Shown here one piece after another: positions 1-9,995 of a stretch of 64,000 nucleotides of DNA. This DNA comes from Rhodanobacteraceae bacterium (lineage in GTDB: Bacteria > Pseudomonadota > Gammaproteobacteria > Xanthomonadales > SZUA-5). The stretch covers positions 82,920 to 146,919 of the forward strand of contig JADJPR010000017.1 of NCBI GenBank assembly GCA_016713135.1. The letters run 5' to 3'. The notes under the pieces were generated by a model. That model made no database searches and was not told the origin of the DNA. It was given only the letters and a program-made list of their open reading frames with translations. The number at the start of each line of letters is the position of its first letter. Position 1 is the stretch's first letter. The translations under genes were made by a program, and so were the position numbers.

Positions 1-732
1 CTGCGGCTGACGCCCTTTCGCGAGCGGGTCGAACGCATCCGCGCCTGCGGAATCGACGAGCTGCTGTGCCTGCGTTTCGACGATGCGCTGGCCGGTACTT
101 CGCCGCGTGCATTCATCGAACGGGTGCTGGTCAAGCGCCTGCGCGCGAAGGAAGTATGGGTCGGGCCGGGCTTCCGCTTCGGTCATCGCCGCGAGGGTGA
201 TTTTGACCTGCTGGAAGCCGCCGGCATGCACTTCGGCTTTACCGCCTGCGAGGTTGCCGCGCGCACCGCGGATGGCGAACGCATCAGTTCCTCGCGCATC
301 CGCGAGATGCTGCTGGCCTCGGATTTCGAGGCCGCACAGCACGCGCTGGGGCGCCGTTACGCCTATTCAGGCCGGGTGGTGCGCGGTCAGCAGCTCGGAC
401 GTCAGCTCGGCTTTCCCACCGCCAATTTGCGCTGGCCGCAGAACTCCCAGGGTTTCGGCGGCATCTTCGCCGTGCGCGTGGACGGCGGCGGACTGGTGCG
501 GCATCCGGGTGTCGCCAGCCTGGGCTACCGGCCGGCCGTCGGCGGCAAGGAGCTTCTGCTGGAAGTGCATCTGTTCGATTTTGATGGCGACCTCTACGGA
601 AAGCGGTTAAGCATTGATTTCATTGCGAAGCAACGGGACGAGTGGCATTTTCCCGACCTCGCATCCCTGGTTGACCAGATTCGTCGCGACGCCGACGAGG
701 CGCTCGTCTTGCTCGGAGTACGGCCCGCGTGA
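1..732 (+). CDS. ribF: Bifunctional riboflavin kinase / FAD synthetase (5' end outside window)
   Basis: Converts riboflavin to FMN and FMN to FAD in the cytoplasm. The frame is open from the first base, and about 70 N-terminal residues of a normal protein of about 310 lie outside the window. The remaining part of the FAD synthetase domain includes GPGFRFGHRREGDF and ISSSRIRE. The C-terminal riboflavin kinase domain carries the family signature GRQLGFPTANL followed by a GGIFAVRV strand. The stop overlaps the ileS start by four bases (GTGA), so the two are translationally coupled. The order ribF-ileS-lspA-ispH is the usual gammaproteobacterial one. Confidence 0.96.
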   Translation: MRLTPFRERVERIRACGIDELLCLRFDDALAGTSPRAFIERVLVKRLRAKEVWVGPGFRFGHRREGDFDLLEAAGMHFGFTACEVAARTADGERISSSRIREMLLASDFEAAQHALGRRYAYSGRVVRGQQLGRQLGFPTANLRWPQNSQGFGGIFAVRVDGGGLVRHPGVASLGYRPAVGGKELLLEVHLFDFDGDLYGKRLSIDFIAKQRDEWHFPDLASLVDQIRRDADEALVLLGVRPA

Positions 733-3530
733 CCGATTACAAGCACACCATTCAGTTGCCGACCACCGAGTTCGCGATGAAGGCGGACCTCGCCAATCGC
801 GAGCCCTCCATGCTCGCCGGTTGGGAGGCCGAAGGCCGCTACGAGCGCCTGCAGGAAGCCACGGCCGGCCGCCCCGCCTTCGTGCTGCACGACGGCCCGC
901 CGTATGCCAATGGCGACATCCACATCGGCCACGCGGTCAACAAGATCCTCAAGGACATCGTGGTCAAGTCGCGGCTGCTCTCCGGCTTCCACGCGCCCTA
1001 CGTGCCCGGCTGGGACTGCCACGGCCTGCCGATCGAGGTCGCGGTCGAGAAAAAGGTCGGCAAGGTCGGCCACAAGGTCGACGCACGCACCTTCCGCGCC
1101 GAATGCCGCAAGTACGCCGCGGAGCAGATCGACCGCCAGCGCGCCGATTTCAAGCGCCTGGGCGTGCTCGGTGCCTGGGGCCAGCCCTACCGCACGATGG
1201 ACTTCAAGTACGAAGCCGACATGGTCCGCGCGCTGGCGCAGATCGTCGCGCGCGGCCATGTGGTGCGCGGTTTCAAGCCGGTGCACTGGTGCTTCGATTG
1301 CCGCAGCGCGCTGGCCGAGGCCGAGATCGAATACGGCAACAAGCTCGATCCGGCGATCGACGTGATGCTGCCCTTCGCCGATGGCGCCGCGCTGGCGCGC
1401 GCCTTCGGCCTGGCGCAGCCGGTGACCGATGGCTTTGCGGTGATCTGGACCACCACGCCGTGGACGCTGCCGTCCAACCAGGCGGTGAGCGTGCATCCGG
1501 AGCTGGAGTACGCCCTGGTGCGCACCGAGCGTGGGCACCTGGTGCTCGCCGACGCGCTGGTCGAGCGCTGCCTCAAGCGCTTCAAGCTGGAAGGTGAGGT
1601 CGTCGCCCGTTGCGCCGGCAAGGCGCTGGAGCGCGTCGATGCGCGCCATCCCTTCTATGACCGTGCCTCGCTGCTGATCTGCGGCGAGCATGTCAGCGCC
1701 GAGGACGGTACCGGCCTGGTGCACACCTCGCCGGCTTACGGCGTCGAGGACTTCAACGCGCTCAAGCCCTACACCGCCGAGGTGATCAATCCGGTGCAGG
1801 GCGACGGCCGCTTCGCCGCGGACCTGCCGCTGTTCGGTGGCCTGAAGATCGCCGAGGCCAATCCGCAGATCATCGAGCACCTGCGCAGCGTGGGCCATTT
1901 GCTGGCGGCCTTCGAGTCCGACCACAGCGTCGCGCACTGCTGGCGCCACAAGACGCCGACGATCTTCCGCGCCACCCCGCAGTGGTTCATCAGCATGCAG
2001 GCGGCCGGGCTGCGCGAGGATGCGCTCGCCGCGATCGACACCGTGCGTTGGATCCCGGACTGGGGCAAGGAGCGCATTGTCGGCATGATCGCCGGGCGCC
2101 CGGACTGGTGCATCTCGCGCCAGCGCACCTGGGGCGTGCCGATCGCGCTGTTCGTCGACAAGGTGAACCAGGCGCCGCACCCGCGTTCGGTCGAGCTGAT
2201 GGAGCAGGTGGCGCAGCGCATCGAGCAGGGCGGCGTCGATGCCTGGTTCGACCTCGATCCGCGCGAACTGCTGGGCGACGAGGCGGAACAGTACGAGAAG
2301 GTGCCGGACATCCTCGATGTCTGGTTCGACTCCGGCGTCAGTCATGCCTGCGTGGTCGATACACGCCAGGAACTGGCTGGCGTGCCGGCGGATTTGTACC
2401 TCGAAGGTTCCGACCAGCATCGCGGCTGGTTCCAGTCGGCGCTGCTGACCGGCGCCGCGATGCGCGGCGCGGCCCCGTACCGCCAGGTGCTGACGCACGG
2501 GTTCACCGTCGACGCCGACGGCAAGAAGATGAGCAAGTCGGCCGGCAATGTGGTCGCCCCGCAGCAGGTGATGAAGACCCTCGGTGCCGACGTGCTGCGG
2601 CTGTGGGTCGCCGCCACCGACTACCGCGCCGAGATGAGCGTCTCGGACGAGATCTTGAAGCGCGTCTCGGAATCCTACCGCCGCATCCGCAACACCTGCC
2701 GCTACCTGCTGGCCAACCTCAACGGCTTCGACCCGGCGCGCGACCTGGTACCGCACGCGCAGCTGCTGCCCTTCGACCAGTGGATCGTCGACCAGTCCTG
2801 GCAGCTGCAGCAGCGCGTGGTGCAGAACTATGCCGACTACCAGTTCCACCTGATCTACCAGGATCTGCACACCTTCTGCAGCGTGCAGCTCGGCGCCTTC
2901 TACCTGGATGTGCTGAAGGACCGCATGTACACGCTGAAGGCGGATTCGCTGGCGCGCCGCTCCGGCCAGAGTGCGATGTTCCACGTCGCCGAGGCGATGG
3001 TGCGCTGGATGGCGCCGATCCTGTCCTTCACCGCCGACGAGATCTGGGCCTTCCTGCCGGGACGCGCCAGCCAGTCGCCGCTGTTCCACACCTGGTACGA
3101 CGGCCTCGCTGCGCTGCCGGCCGACACGCGCATCGATGCGGCGCGCTGGACGCGCCTGCTGGCGCTGCGCGATGCGGTCAACCTGGCGCTCGAGCCCCTG
3201 CGCCGCGACAAGCGCATCGGCTCCGGGCTGGATGCCGAGATCGACCTGCATGTGACCGACGTCGCGGCCAGCGGCCTCGCCGACATCGGCGAAGACCTGC
3301 GCTTCCTGTGCCTGGTGTCGTCGGTGCGCCTGACCGGCGAGCCCGCGCCGGCCGACGCAGTCGCTGTCGATGGCGGCGCGGTGAAGCTCGCCGTGCGCGT
3401 CAGCGAAGCCGCCAAGTGCGCGCGCTGGCATCACCGTGCGGATGTCGGCAGCCACGCCACCCATCCGGAGCTGTGCGGCCGCTGCGTCGAGAACGTCGAT
3501 GGCGCCGGGGAAATCCGTGGCTGGTTCTGA
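729..3530 (+). CDS. ileS: Isoleucyl-tRNA synthetase
   Basis: Class I aminoacyl-tRNA synthetase charging tRNA-Ile, 933 residues, a normal bacterial length (E. coli 938). The HIGH signature is seen in PYANGDIHIGH and the KMSKS loop in DGKKMSKSAGN. A CP1 editing domain lies between them. The C-terminal zinc module is visible as CARWHHRADVG followed by ELCGRCVENV; the first CxxC appears as a single Cys region because the motif reads AAKCARWHH. The start is GTG at 729, chosen because it overlaps the ribF stop and gives the canonical N-terminus. The 3' end overlaps the lspA start. Confidence 0.97.
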   Translation: MTDYKHTIQLPTTEFAMKADLANREPSMLAGWEAEGRYERLQEATAGRPAFVLHDGPPYANGDIHIGHAVNKILKDIVVKSRLLSGFHAPYVPGWDCHGLPIEVAVEKKVGKVGHKVDARTFRAECRKYAAEQIDRQRADFKRLGVLGAWGQPYRTMDFKYEADMVRALAQIVARGHVVRGFKPVHWCFDCRSALAEAEIEYGNKLDPAIDVMLPFADGAALARAFGLAQPVTDGFAVIWTTTPWTLPSNQAVSVHPELEYALVRTERGHLVLADALVERCLKRFKLEGEVVARCAGKALERVDARHPFYDRASLLICGEHVSAEDGTGLVHTSPAYGVEDFNALKPYTAEVINPVQGDGRFAADLPLFGGLKIAEANPQIIEHLRSVGHLLAAFESDHSVAHCWRHKTPTIFRATPQWFISMQAAGLREDALAAIDTVRWIPDWGKERIVGMIAGRPDWCISRQRTWGVPIALFVDKVNQAPHPRSVELMEQVAQRIEQGGVDAWFDLDPRELLGDEAEQYEKVPDILDVWFDSGVSHACVVDTRQELAGVPADLYLEGSDQHRGWFQSALLTGAAMRGAAPYRQVLTHGFTVDADGKKMSKSAGNVVAPQQVMKTLGADVLRLWVAATDYRAEMSVSDEILKRVSESYRRIRNTCRYLLANLNGFDPARDLVPHAQLLPFDQWIVDQSWQLQQRVVQNYADYQFHLIYQDLHTFCSVQLGAFYLDVLKDRMYTLKADSLARRSGQSAMFHVAEAMVRWMAPILSFTADEIWAFLPGRASQSPLFHTWYDGLAALPADTRIDAARWTRLLALRDAVNLALEPLRRDKRIGSGLDAEIDLHVTDVAASGLADIGEDLRFLCLVSSVRLTGEPAPADAVAVDGGAVKLAVRVSEAAKCARWHHRADVGSHATHPELCGRCVENVDGAGEIRGWF

Positions 3531-4026
3531 GGCTGGCCGCTTCGGTGGCTGGATCTGGCTGCTGCTGTCGGCGGCGGTCATCGCGCTCGACCAGTGGACC
3601 AAGGCGATCGCTACCGGCTCGCTGGTCTACGGCGTGCCCGAGTCCTTCCTGTCGCACTGGAACTGGACCCTGGTGCACAACTACGGTGGCGCCTTCAGCT
3701 TCCTGTCCGACCATCCCGGCTGGCAGCGCTGGTTCTTCCTGATCGTTGCCAGCGGCATCACGCTGGTCCTGCTTGAATGGCTGCGCCGCAGCCCGCGCCG
3801 CGCCTGGCTCCCCTGCCTGCCGCTGGCGCTGCTGATCGGCGGGGCGATCGGCAACCTGAGCGACCGTGTACTGCTGGGATACGTGGTCGATTTCGTCGAC
3901 TGGCATTACGATGGCTGGCACTGGCCGGCGTTCAACCTCGCCGACAGCGCGATCACCGCCGGCATCGTACTGTTGATCGTGTACGAGATTTTCGGGAACC
4001 GGGTTCCGGGTTCCGGGACCCCGTAG
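3499..4026 (+). CDS. lspA: Lipoprotein signal peptidase (signal peptidase II)
   Basis: Inner-membrane aspartyl protease that cleaves prolipoproteins after diacylglyceryl modification. With the ATG at 3499 the protein has 175 residues, near the family norm (E. coli 164), and begins just before the first membrane segment (GGWIWLLLSAAVIALDQ). The conserved blocks VHNYGGAFSFL, GAIGNLSDR and FNLADSAI hold the two catalytic aspartates. Four membrane segments are evident. It overlaps the end of ileS by 32 bases; GTG at 3517 is an alternative start. fkpB, which often follows lspA, is absent. Confidence 0.95.
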   Translation: MAPGKSVAGSEAGRFGGWIWLLLSAAVIALDQWTKAIATGSLVYGVPESFLSHWNWTLVHNYGGAFSFLSDHPGWQRWFFLIVASGITLVLLEWLRRSPRRAWLPCLPLALLIGGAIGNLSDRVLLGYVVDFVDWHYDGWHWPAFNLADSAITAGIVLLIVYEIFGNRVPGSGTP

Positions 4027-4038
4027 GCCTGACGTCTC

Positions 4039-4060
4039 CTTTCACTTTTCACTTTTCACT
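4039..4060 (+). repeat. Single arm of a TTTCACTTTTCAC repeat
   Basis: The 40 bases between lspA and ispH contain TTTCACTTTTCAC repeated, ending a few bases before the ispH ATG. The same word appears as both arms of inverted repeats at 7869-7942 and 10446-10538, so this looks like a half copy of the same family. It sits where the ispH ribosome-binding site would be expected, and no good purine-rich site is visible. Confidence 0.7.
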
Positions 4061-4065
4061 GCCCC

Positions 4066-5016
4066 ATGGACGTCCTGCTCGCCAATCCCCGCGGCTTCTG
4101 CGCTGGCGTCGATCGTGCCATCGATATCGTCGAGCGCGCGCTGGACCTGTTCGGCGCGCCGATCCACGTGCGCCACGAGGTGGTGCACAACCGCTTCGTG
4201 GTCGAGAGCCTGCGCGCGCGCGGCGCGGTGTTCATCGAAGAACTGAGCGAGGTCCCGCGCGGCGCCACGGTGATCTTCAGCGCCCACGGGGTCTCCCAGG
4301 CCGTGCGCAAGGAAGCCGCCGAGCGCGGCTTCCGCATCTTCGACGCGACCTGCCCGCTGGTCACCAAGGTCCATATGGAGGTCTCGCGCCACTGCCGCGC
4401 AGGCCGCGACATGATCCTGATCGGCCACGCCGGGCACCCGGAGGTCGAAGGCACCCTGGGGCAATGGGACCGCGAAGGTGCGACCGGCGAGATCCAGTTG
4501 GTGGAGACGGTCGCCGATGTCTGGGCGATACAGGTCAGGCAGCCCGGGCACCTGGCATTCACCACCCAGACCACGCTGTCGGTCGATGAGACCATCGAAA
4601 TCATCACGGCACTGCGCCAGCGCTTCCCGGAGATCCAGGGTCCGCGGCACGACGACATCTGCTACGCCACGCAGAACCGCCAGGACGCGGTGCGCGAGCT
4701 GTCGAAGCACTGCGACCGCGTGCTTGTGGTCGGCTCGCCGAACAGTTCCAATTCCAACCGGCTGCGCGAGCTGGCCGAGCGCAATGGCGTACCCGCCTAC
4801 CTGATCGATGGTGCAGACGACATTCGCCCCGAGTGGCTGGACGGCGCGCGCTGCGTCGGTGTCACCGCGGGTGCGTCGGCGCCGGAGAGCCTGGTCCAGG
4901 GCGTGGTCGAGCGCTTGACGAGGCTCGGGCAGGGGCAGGTGCGCGAACTCGATGGGGTGCGCGAGGACATGGTGTTCGCGCTGCCCAGGGAGTTGCGCGT
5001 GGTGGTGGAAAGCTGA
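4066..5016 (+). CDS. ispH: 4-hydroxy-3-methylbut-2-enyl diphosphate reductase
   Basis: Last enzyme of the MEP isoprenoid pathway; an iron-sulfur protein that reduces HMBPP to IPP and DMAPP. It has 316 residues (E. coli 316). The three cluster-binding cysteines fall at 12 (NPRGFCAG), 96 (FDATCPLV) and 199 (DDICYATQ), and the proton-relay glutamate at 126 (HAGHPEVEG). It lies 39 bases after lspA in the usual neighbourhood. The gap is filled by a TTTCAC-rich repeat instead of a recognisable ribosome-binding site, so translation initiation may be weak or leader-dependent. Confidence 0.97.
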   Translation: MDVLLANPRGFCAGVDRAIDIVERALDLFGAPIHVRHEVVHNRFVVESLRARGAVFIEELSEVPRGATVIFSAHGVSQAVRKEAAERGFRIFDATCPLVTKVHMEVSRHCRAGRDMILIGHAGHPEVEGTLGQWDREGATGEIQLVETVADVWAIQVRQPGHLAFTTQTTLSVDETIEIITALRQRFPEIQGPRHDDICYATQNRQDAVRELSKHCDRVLVVGSPNSSNSNRLRELAERNGVPAYLIDGADDIRPEWLDGARCVGVTAGASAPESLVQGVVERLTRLGQGQVRELDGVREDMVFALPRELRVVVES

Positions 5017-5149
5017 AGAACAGTGTTGGTGTGGGTGGTTGGTGTAGGAAAAGCGGGGCGCAAAGGCGGTTTGGGCGTGTCGAGGGCGGCATCGTTGCCG
5101 TCGAGACTGAACCAAGGCCGGTGATCGACAAAAAAACCTTGCGGAGCCG

Positions 5150-5179
5150 TTGACAAACCCCGGGGCTCATCCTCAGAAT
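5150..5179 (+). promoter_or_regulatory. Candidate sigma70 promoter for the tRNA-tuf operon
   Basis: A perfect TTGACA -35 box at 5150-5155 is followed after 18 bases by CAGAAT (4 of 6 matches to TATAAT) at 5174-5179. This lies 16 bases before tRNA-Tyr, the expected place for a stable-RNA promoter. The rest of the 178-base gap after ispH shows no gene. Confidence 0.65.
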
Positions 5180-5194
5180 GCTGGGCTCCGTCGC

Positions 5195-5279
5195 GGAGGG
5201 ATACCCAAGCGGCCAAAGGGGGCTGACTGTAAATCAGCTGGCACTGCCTTCGGTGGTTCGAATCCACCTCCCTCCACCA
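5195..5279 (+). tRNA. tRNA-Tyr (GTA)
   Basis: An 85-base cloverleaf with encoded CCA. The acceptor arms are GGAGGGA and TCCCTCC, the anticodon GTA is at 5229-5231, the T loop is GGTTCGAATCC, and the long variable arm typical of bacterial tRNA-Tyr is present. It is first in the tRNA-Tyr, -Gly, -Thr, tuf, tRNA-Trp transcription unit. Confidence 0.97.
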
Positions 5280-5302
5280 CGTTCCAGTTGTAGCGAAGCA
5301 AG

Positions 5303-5376
<74 letters not shown>

Positions 5377-5397
5377 GCTGGATGTGAAAAAGTTTAC

Positions 5398-5473
5398 GCC
5401 CATGTAGCTCAGTCGGTAGAGCACCTCCTTGGTAAGGAGGAGGTCGCTGGTTCGATTCCAGTCGTGGGCACCA
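5398..5473 (+). tRNA. tRNA-Thr (GGT)
   Basis: A 76-base cloverleaf with encoded CCA. The acceptor arms are GCCCATG and CGTGGGC. The anticodon loop TTGGTAA gives GGT at 5431-5433, and the T arm is CTGGTTCGATTCCAG. It lies 46 bases before tuf and is probably co-transcribed with it. Confidence 0.97.
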
Positions 5474-5519
5474 TTTTCGAAGTGTTTCTTGACCATCGCG
5501 CACGCATCAGAGGCCGCAC

Positions 5520-6710
<1,191 letters not shown>

Positions 6711-6743
6711 TCGGCTGGTTGGGTTTGCACGCTTGAGGACAGT

Positions 6744-6819
<76 letters not shown>

Positions 6820-6902
6820 ACCAGTCCAGTGTGCAAGCGAAAGGCCTAGAAGTACTCACCGCCGCGTCCCGCAAGGGGCGCGGCGCTGGCGTCCAGGAAA
6901 CC

Positions 6903-7289
6903 ATGAACGCAAAAGACGAAAAACCGGGCGCAGACGGCGGCAACGCCACGCTCGACGTGGTCAAGCTGACGGTCGCGGCGGTGTTGGCAATCGGTAGCGC
7001 CGTGGCCTTCGCCTGGTTCGCCGATGTATGGCCGATGTGGGCGCGTGTGCTGACCGTGCTCGCTGGCGTCGGCATCGGTGGCGCCATCGGCCTGAGCAGC
7101 GGCCCCGGTGCCCTGTTCCGCAAGTTCCTGCGCGATTCGCAGATCGAAGTCCGCAAGGTGGTCTGGCCGACGCGCCAGGAAACCTGGCAGACCACCTTGA
7201 TCGTCGCGGTCGCGGTTCTGGTCATCGGCATCCTGATCTGGATCATCGACATGATCCTGGCGGGATCCGTCCGCGTCATGATGGGCTGA
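6903..7289 (+). CDS. secE: Preprotein translocase subunit SecE
   Basis: Essential small membrane subunit of the SecYEG channel. With the ATG at 6903 it has 128 residues (E. coli 127) and the three-segment architecture of gammaproteobacterial SecE: segments near 20-40, 45-65 and 100-125. The conserved amphipathic stretch RDSQIEVRKVVWPTRQET precedes the last segment. An upstream in-frame ATG would begin inside the tRNA-Trp end and is unlikely. nusG follows after 12 bases. Confidence 0.96.
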   Translation: MNAKDEKPGADGGNATLDVVKLTVAAVLAIGSAVAFAWFADVWPMWARVLTVLAGVGIGGAIGLSSGPGALFRKFLRDSQIEVRKVVWPTRQETWQTTLIVAVAVLVIGILIWIIDMILAGSVRVMMG

Positions 7290-7301
7290 GGGGCGAGACG
7301 G

Positions 7302-7862
7302 ATGTCCAAGCGCTGGTATGTCGTCCACGCCTATTCGGGATTCGAGAACGCGGTGCGCCGCTCGCTCGACGACCGCATCCACCGTTCCGGTCTGCAGGAC
7401 CGCTTCGGCCAGGTGCTGGTGCCGACCGAAGAAGTCATCGAGATGCGCCACGGGCAGAAGCGCAAGTCCGAGCGCAAGTTCTTCCCCGGCTACGTGCTGG
7501 TGCAGATCGAAACCCAGGTCGACGGCCGCTCGCTGCGCATCGACGACGAGTGCTGGCATCTGGTCAAGGAAACCCCGAAGGTCATGGGTTTCATCGGCGG
7601 CACCGCCGACCGTCCGCTGCCGATCAGCGACAAGGAAGCCGACGCGATCCTGCAGCGCGTGCAGGAAGGCGTCGACAAGCCGAAGCCCAAGGTGCTGTTC
7701 GAGCCGGGCGAAATGGTCCGCGTCATCGAAGGACCGTTCAACGATTTCAATGCCGTGGTTGAAGAAGTCAACTACGACAAGAACCGCCTCAAGGTGGCGG
7801 TGCTGATTTTCGGCCGATCCACCCCGGTAGAGCTCGAGTTCGGGCAGGTGGAGAAGGCCTGA
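7302..7862 (+). CDS. nusG: Transcription termination/antitermination protein NusG
   Basis: Transcription elongation factor binding RNA polymerase, Rho and S10; 186 residues (E. coli 181). The N-terminal NGN domain starts KRWYVVHAYSGFENAV, and the C-terminal KOW domain includes GEMVRVIEGPFNDFNAVVEE. It forms the conserved secE-nusG pair ahead of rplK. The 140-base gap to rplK carries an inverted repeat of the GTGAAAAGTGAAA family. Confidence 0.97.
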   Translation: MSKRWYVVHAYSGFENAVRRSLDDRIHRSGLQDRFGQVLVPTEEVIEMRHGQKRKSERKFFPGYVLVQIETQVDGRSLRIDDECWHLVKETPKVMGFIGGTADRPLPISDKEADAILQRVQEGVDKPKPKVLFEPGEMVRVIEGPFNDFNAVVEEVNYDKNRLKVAVLIFGRSTPVELEFGQVEKA

Positions 7863-7868
7863 GGGAAG

Positions 7869-7942
7869 CGGTGAAAAGTGAAAGGTAAAAAGTGAAATGA
7901 GGGTGGCCTCGCACTTTTGACTTTTCACTTTTCACTTTTCAC
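7869..7942. repeat. Inverted repeat, GTGAAAAGTGAAA family
   Basis: The left arm (7871-7897) carries GTGAAAAGTGAAA and AAAAAGTGAAA. The right arm (7912-7942) carries CACTTTTGACTTTTCACTTTTCAC. The arms pair across a loop rich in G and C (GAGGGTGGCCTCG). It lies between nusG and rplK. The same family recurs before rpoB and, as a half copy, before ispH. It could be a transcript-end or RNA-stability element; it has no U-tract of a standard terminator. Confidence 0.75.
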
Positions 7943-8002
7943 AACCAACGGGGAGCCGAAGGCATCTCGCCTGACGCGTTCGAACCCGAGGAGTAGAGAG
8001 CA

Positions 8003-8431
8003 ATGGCAAAGAAAGTCACAGGTTACATCAAGCTGCAGGTCAAGGCCGGTGAGGCCAATCCCTCGCCGCCGGTCGGTCCGGCGCTGGGTCAGCGCGGCGT
8101 GAACATCATGGAGTTCTGCAAGCAGTTCAACGCTGCCACGCAGAAGCAGGAGAAGGGCACCCCGCTGCCGGTGATCATCACCGTGTACAGCGACCGCTCC
8201 TTCACCTTCATCACCAAGACGCCGCCGGCGACCATCCTGATCAAGAAGGCACTCGGTTTGCCGAAGGGCAGCAGCCGCCCGAACACCGAGAAGGTCGGCA
8301 AGATCTCGCGCAAGCAGCTCGAGGACATCGCCACCACCAAGATGCCCGACTTGACCGCCGCTGGCATGGATGCCGCGGTCCGAACCATTGCTGGCAGCGC
8401 CCGTTCCATGGGCCTGATCGTGGAGAACTGA
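8003..8431 (+). CDS. rplK: 50S ribosomal protein L11
   Basis: Binds the 23S rRNA GTPase-associated centre and is needed for stringent-response activation; 142 residues, the same as E. coli. The glycine/proline-rich N-terminus (KAGEANPSPPVGPALGQRG) and the C-terminal rRNA-binding motif near IAGSARSMGL are family hallmarks. The Shine-Dalgarno GAGGAG is at about 7988. rplA starts four bases after the stop. Confidence 0.98.
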   Translation: MAKKVTGYIKLQVKAGEANPSPPVGPALGQRGVNIMEFCKQFNAATQKQEKGTPLPVIITVYSDRSFTFITKTPPATILIKKALGLPKGSSRPNTEKVGKISRKQLEDIATTKMPDLTAAGMDAAVRTIAGSARSMGLIVEN

Positions 8432-8435
8432 GACC

Positions 8436-9137
8436 ATGGCCAAGATCACCAAGCGTGCAAAGGCCCTGCAGGGTCTCGTGGTCCCGGGCAAGGCGTATTC
8501 CGTCGATGACGCGCTGCGCATCCTGAAGGACAACTCCAAGGTCAAGTTCGTCGAGTCCGTGGACGTTGCCGTGCGTCTGGGCATCGATGCCAAGAAGTCG
8601 GACCAGGGCGTGCGTGGTTCCTCGCTGCTGCCGAACGGCACCGGCAAGACCGTCCGCGTCGCGGTGTTCTGCCCGGCCGGCGAAAAGGCCGAAGCCGCCA
8701 AGGCCGCCGGCGCCGACGCCGTGGGCATGGACGACCTCGCCGAGAAGATGCAGGCGGGCGATTTGAACTACGGCCGCGTGATCGCGACGCCGGACGCAAT
8801 GCGCGTCGTCGGCAAGCTCGGTCAGCTGCTCGGTCCGCGCGGCCTGATGCCGAATCCGAAGGACGGCTCGGTGACCCCCGATGTCGTGACGGCGGTGAAG
8901 AACGCGAAGGCAGGCCAGGTCAAGTTCCGTAACGACAAGGCCGGCATCGTGCATTGCACCATCGGCAAGGCCAACTTCGAGATCCAGGCGCTGCGCGAGA
9001 ACCTGAACGCGCTGCTCGCGGACCTGCTGCGCCTCAAGCCGGCGGCCGCCAAGGGCCAGTACCTGACCAAGATCAGTCTGTCGACCACGATGGGTATCGG
9101 CGTGATCGTCGACCCGTCGACCGTGCAGACCAAGTAA
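8436..9137 (+). CDS. rplA: 50S ribosomal protein L1
   Basis: L1 stalk protein that in E. coli also represses its own rplKA mRNA; 233 residues (E. coli 234). It starts KITKRAKALQ, and the conserved block GQLLGPRGLMPNPKDG is present. Four bases separate it from rplK, so translation is probably coupled. A 273-base leader follows before rplJ. Confidence 0.98.
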   Translation: MAKITKRAKALQGLVVPGKAYSVDDALRILKDNSKVKFVESVDVAVRLGIDAKKSDQGVRGSSLLPNGTGKTVRVAVFCPAGEKAEAAKAAGADAVGMDDLAEKMQAGDLNYGRVIATPDAMRVVGKLGQLLGPRGLMPNPKDGSVTPDVVTAVKNAKAGQVKFRNDKAGIVHCTIGKANFEIQALRENLNALLADLLRLKPAAAKGQYLTKISLSTTMGIGVIVDPSTVQTK

Positions 9138-9410
9138 CACCCAATTTTGAGGGCGCCCGGCCTGGCCGGGCCGCCGTCAAAGACCGCGGGCGCGGTCGGT
9201 ACGTCGCGCCGGGGAGACCCGGCAACGCGCACCGACTGCTTAATGGATGGATCACCCGCGCAGATGGTGCCGCCCGATCCGAGTTGTTGGGAAACGGCAG
9301 TACCGCAGTCAGGGGTCCGCAAGGGCTCCGACGCCGAAACCACTCGTGGACGGCGTAGTCGATGCAGGTGCCCGGCGGTCCGCCGCCGGCCCTGATGCTG
9401 GAGGAAAGCA
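9138..9410 (+). promoter_or_regulatory. Leader upstream of rplJ (L10-type leader RNA)
   Basis: These 273 non-coding bases hold GC-rich inverted repeats (for example GCCCGGCC against GGCCGGGC near 9160) and no plausible gene. In E. coli the equivalent region is the rplJL leader bound by the L10-L7/L12 complex for autogenous control. The location and size fit that class; the exact kink-turn was not traced, so the identity is inferred from position. Confidence 0.7.
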
Positions 9411-9941
9411 ATGGCACTCAATCTGGAACAGAAGAAAGAGGTCGTTGCCGAACTCGCCGAGGTGGCTTCCGGCGCAATGTCGCTGGTGGCCGCAAAGTAC
9501 GACGGCCTGACCGTCGCCCACCTCACCGCTCTCCGCGTGAAGGCGCGCAAAGACGGCGTTTACCTGCGTGTGGTCAAGAACACGCTGGCGCGTCGTGCAG
9601 TCCAGGGAACCGAATTCGAGTGCGTCGCCGACGCCCTCACCGGTCCCTTGCTGTATGCCTTCTCCAAGGACGATCCCGGTGCGGCTGGACGGCTGATCAA
9701 GGATTTCGCGAAGACCAACGACAAGCTCGTCGCCAAGGTCGTGTCCGTGGGCGGAAAGCTCTACGGCGCTGCCGAACTGGATCGACTGGCGAGTCTGCCG
9801 ACCCGCGATCAGGCCCTGTCCATGCTGCTCGGAGTGCTCACGCAGCCCGCCACCCAGCTGGTGCGCGTGCTGGCCGAACCGGCCGCAAGCCTGGCGCGCG
9901 CAATCCGCGCGGTCGGCGAGCAGCGCCAGGAAGCCGCTTGA
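9411..9941 (+). CDS. rplJ: 50S ribosomal protein L10
   Basis: Base of the L7/L12 stalk and translational repressor of its own operon in other bacteria; 176 residues (E. coli 165). The N-terminal rRNA-binding domain begins LNLEQKKEVVAELAEVA and contains VVKNTLARRA. The C-terminal helix, rich in Ala and Val, anchors L7/L12 dimers. It has an excellent Shine-Dalgarno (GGAGGAAAGCA then ATG). It is preceded by a long leader and followed after 54 bases by rplL. Confidence 0.97.
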   Translation: MALNLEQKKEVVAELAEVASGAMSLVAAKYDGLTVAHLTALRVKARKDGVYLRVVKNTLARRAVQGTEFECVADALTGPLLYAFSKDDPGAAGRLIKDFAKTNDKLVAKVVSVGGKLYGAAELDRLASLPTRDQALSMLLGVLTQPATQLVRVLAEPAASLARAIRAVGEQRQEAA

Positions 9942-9995
9942 GCGAGTTCAGCAATCGAACTGCTACACCCGTTTTTCAATCAGGAGTTTTCAATC

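Noticed and set aside
594..3602. Long antisense open frame opposite ileS (about 1000 codons)
   Set aside because: The opposite strand is clearly ileS. The antisense frame is a by-product of the strong GC third-position bias and has no recognisable domain or ribosome-binding site.
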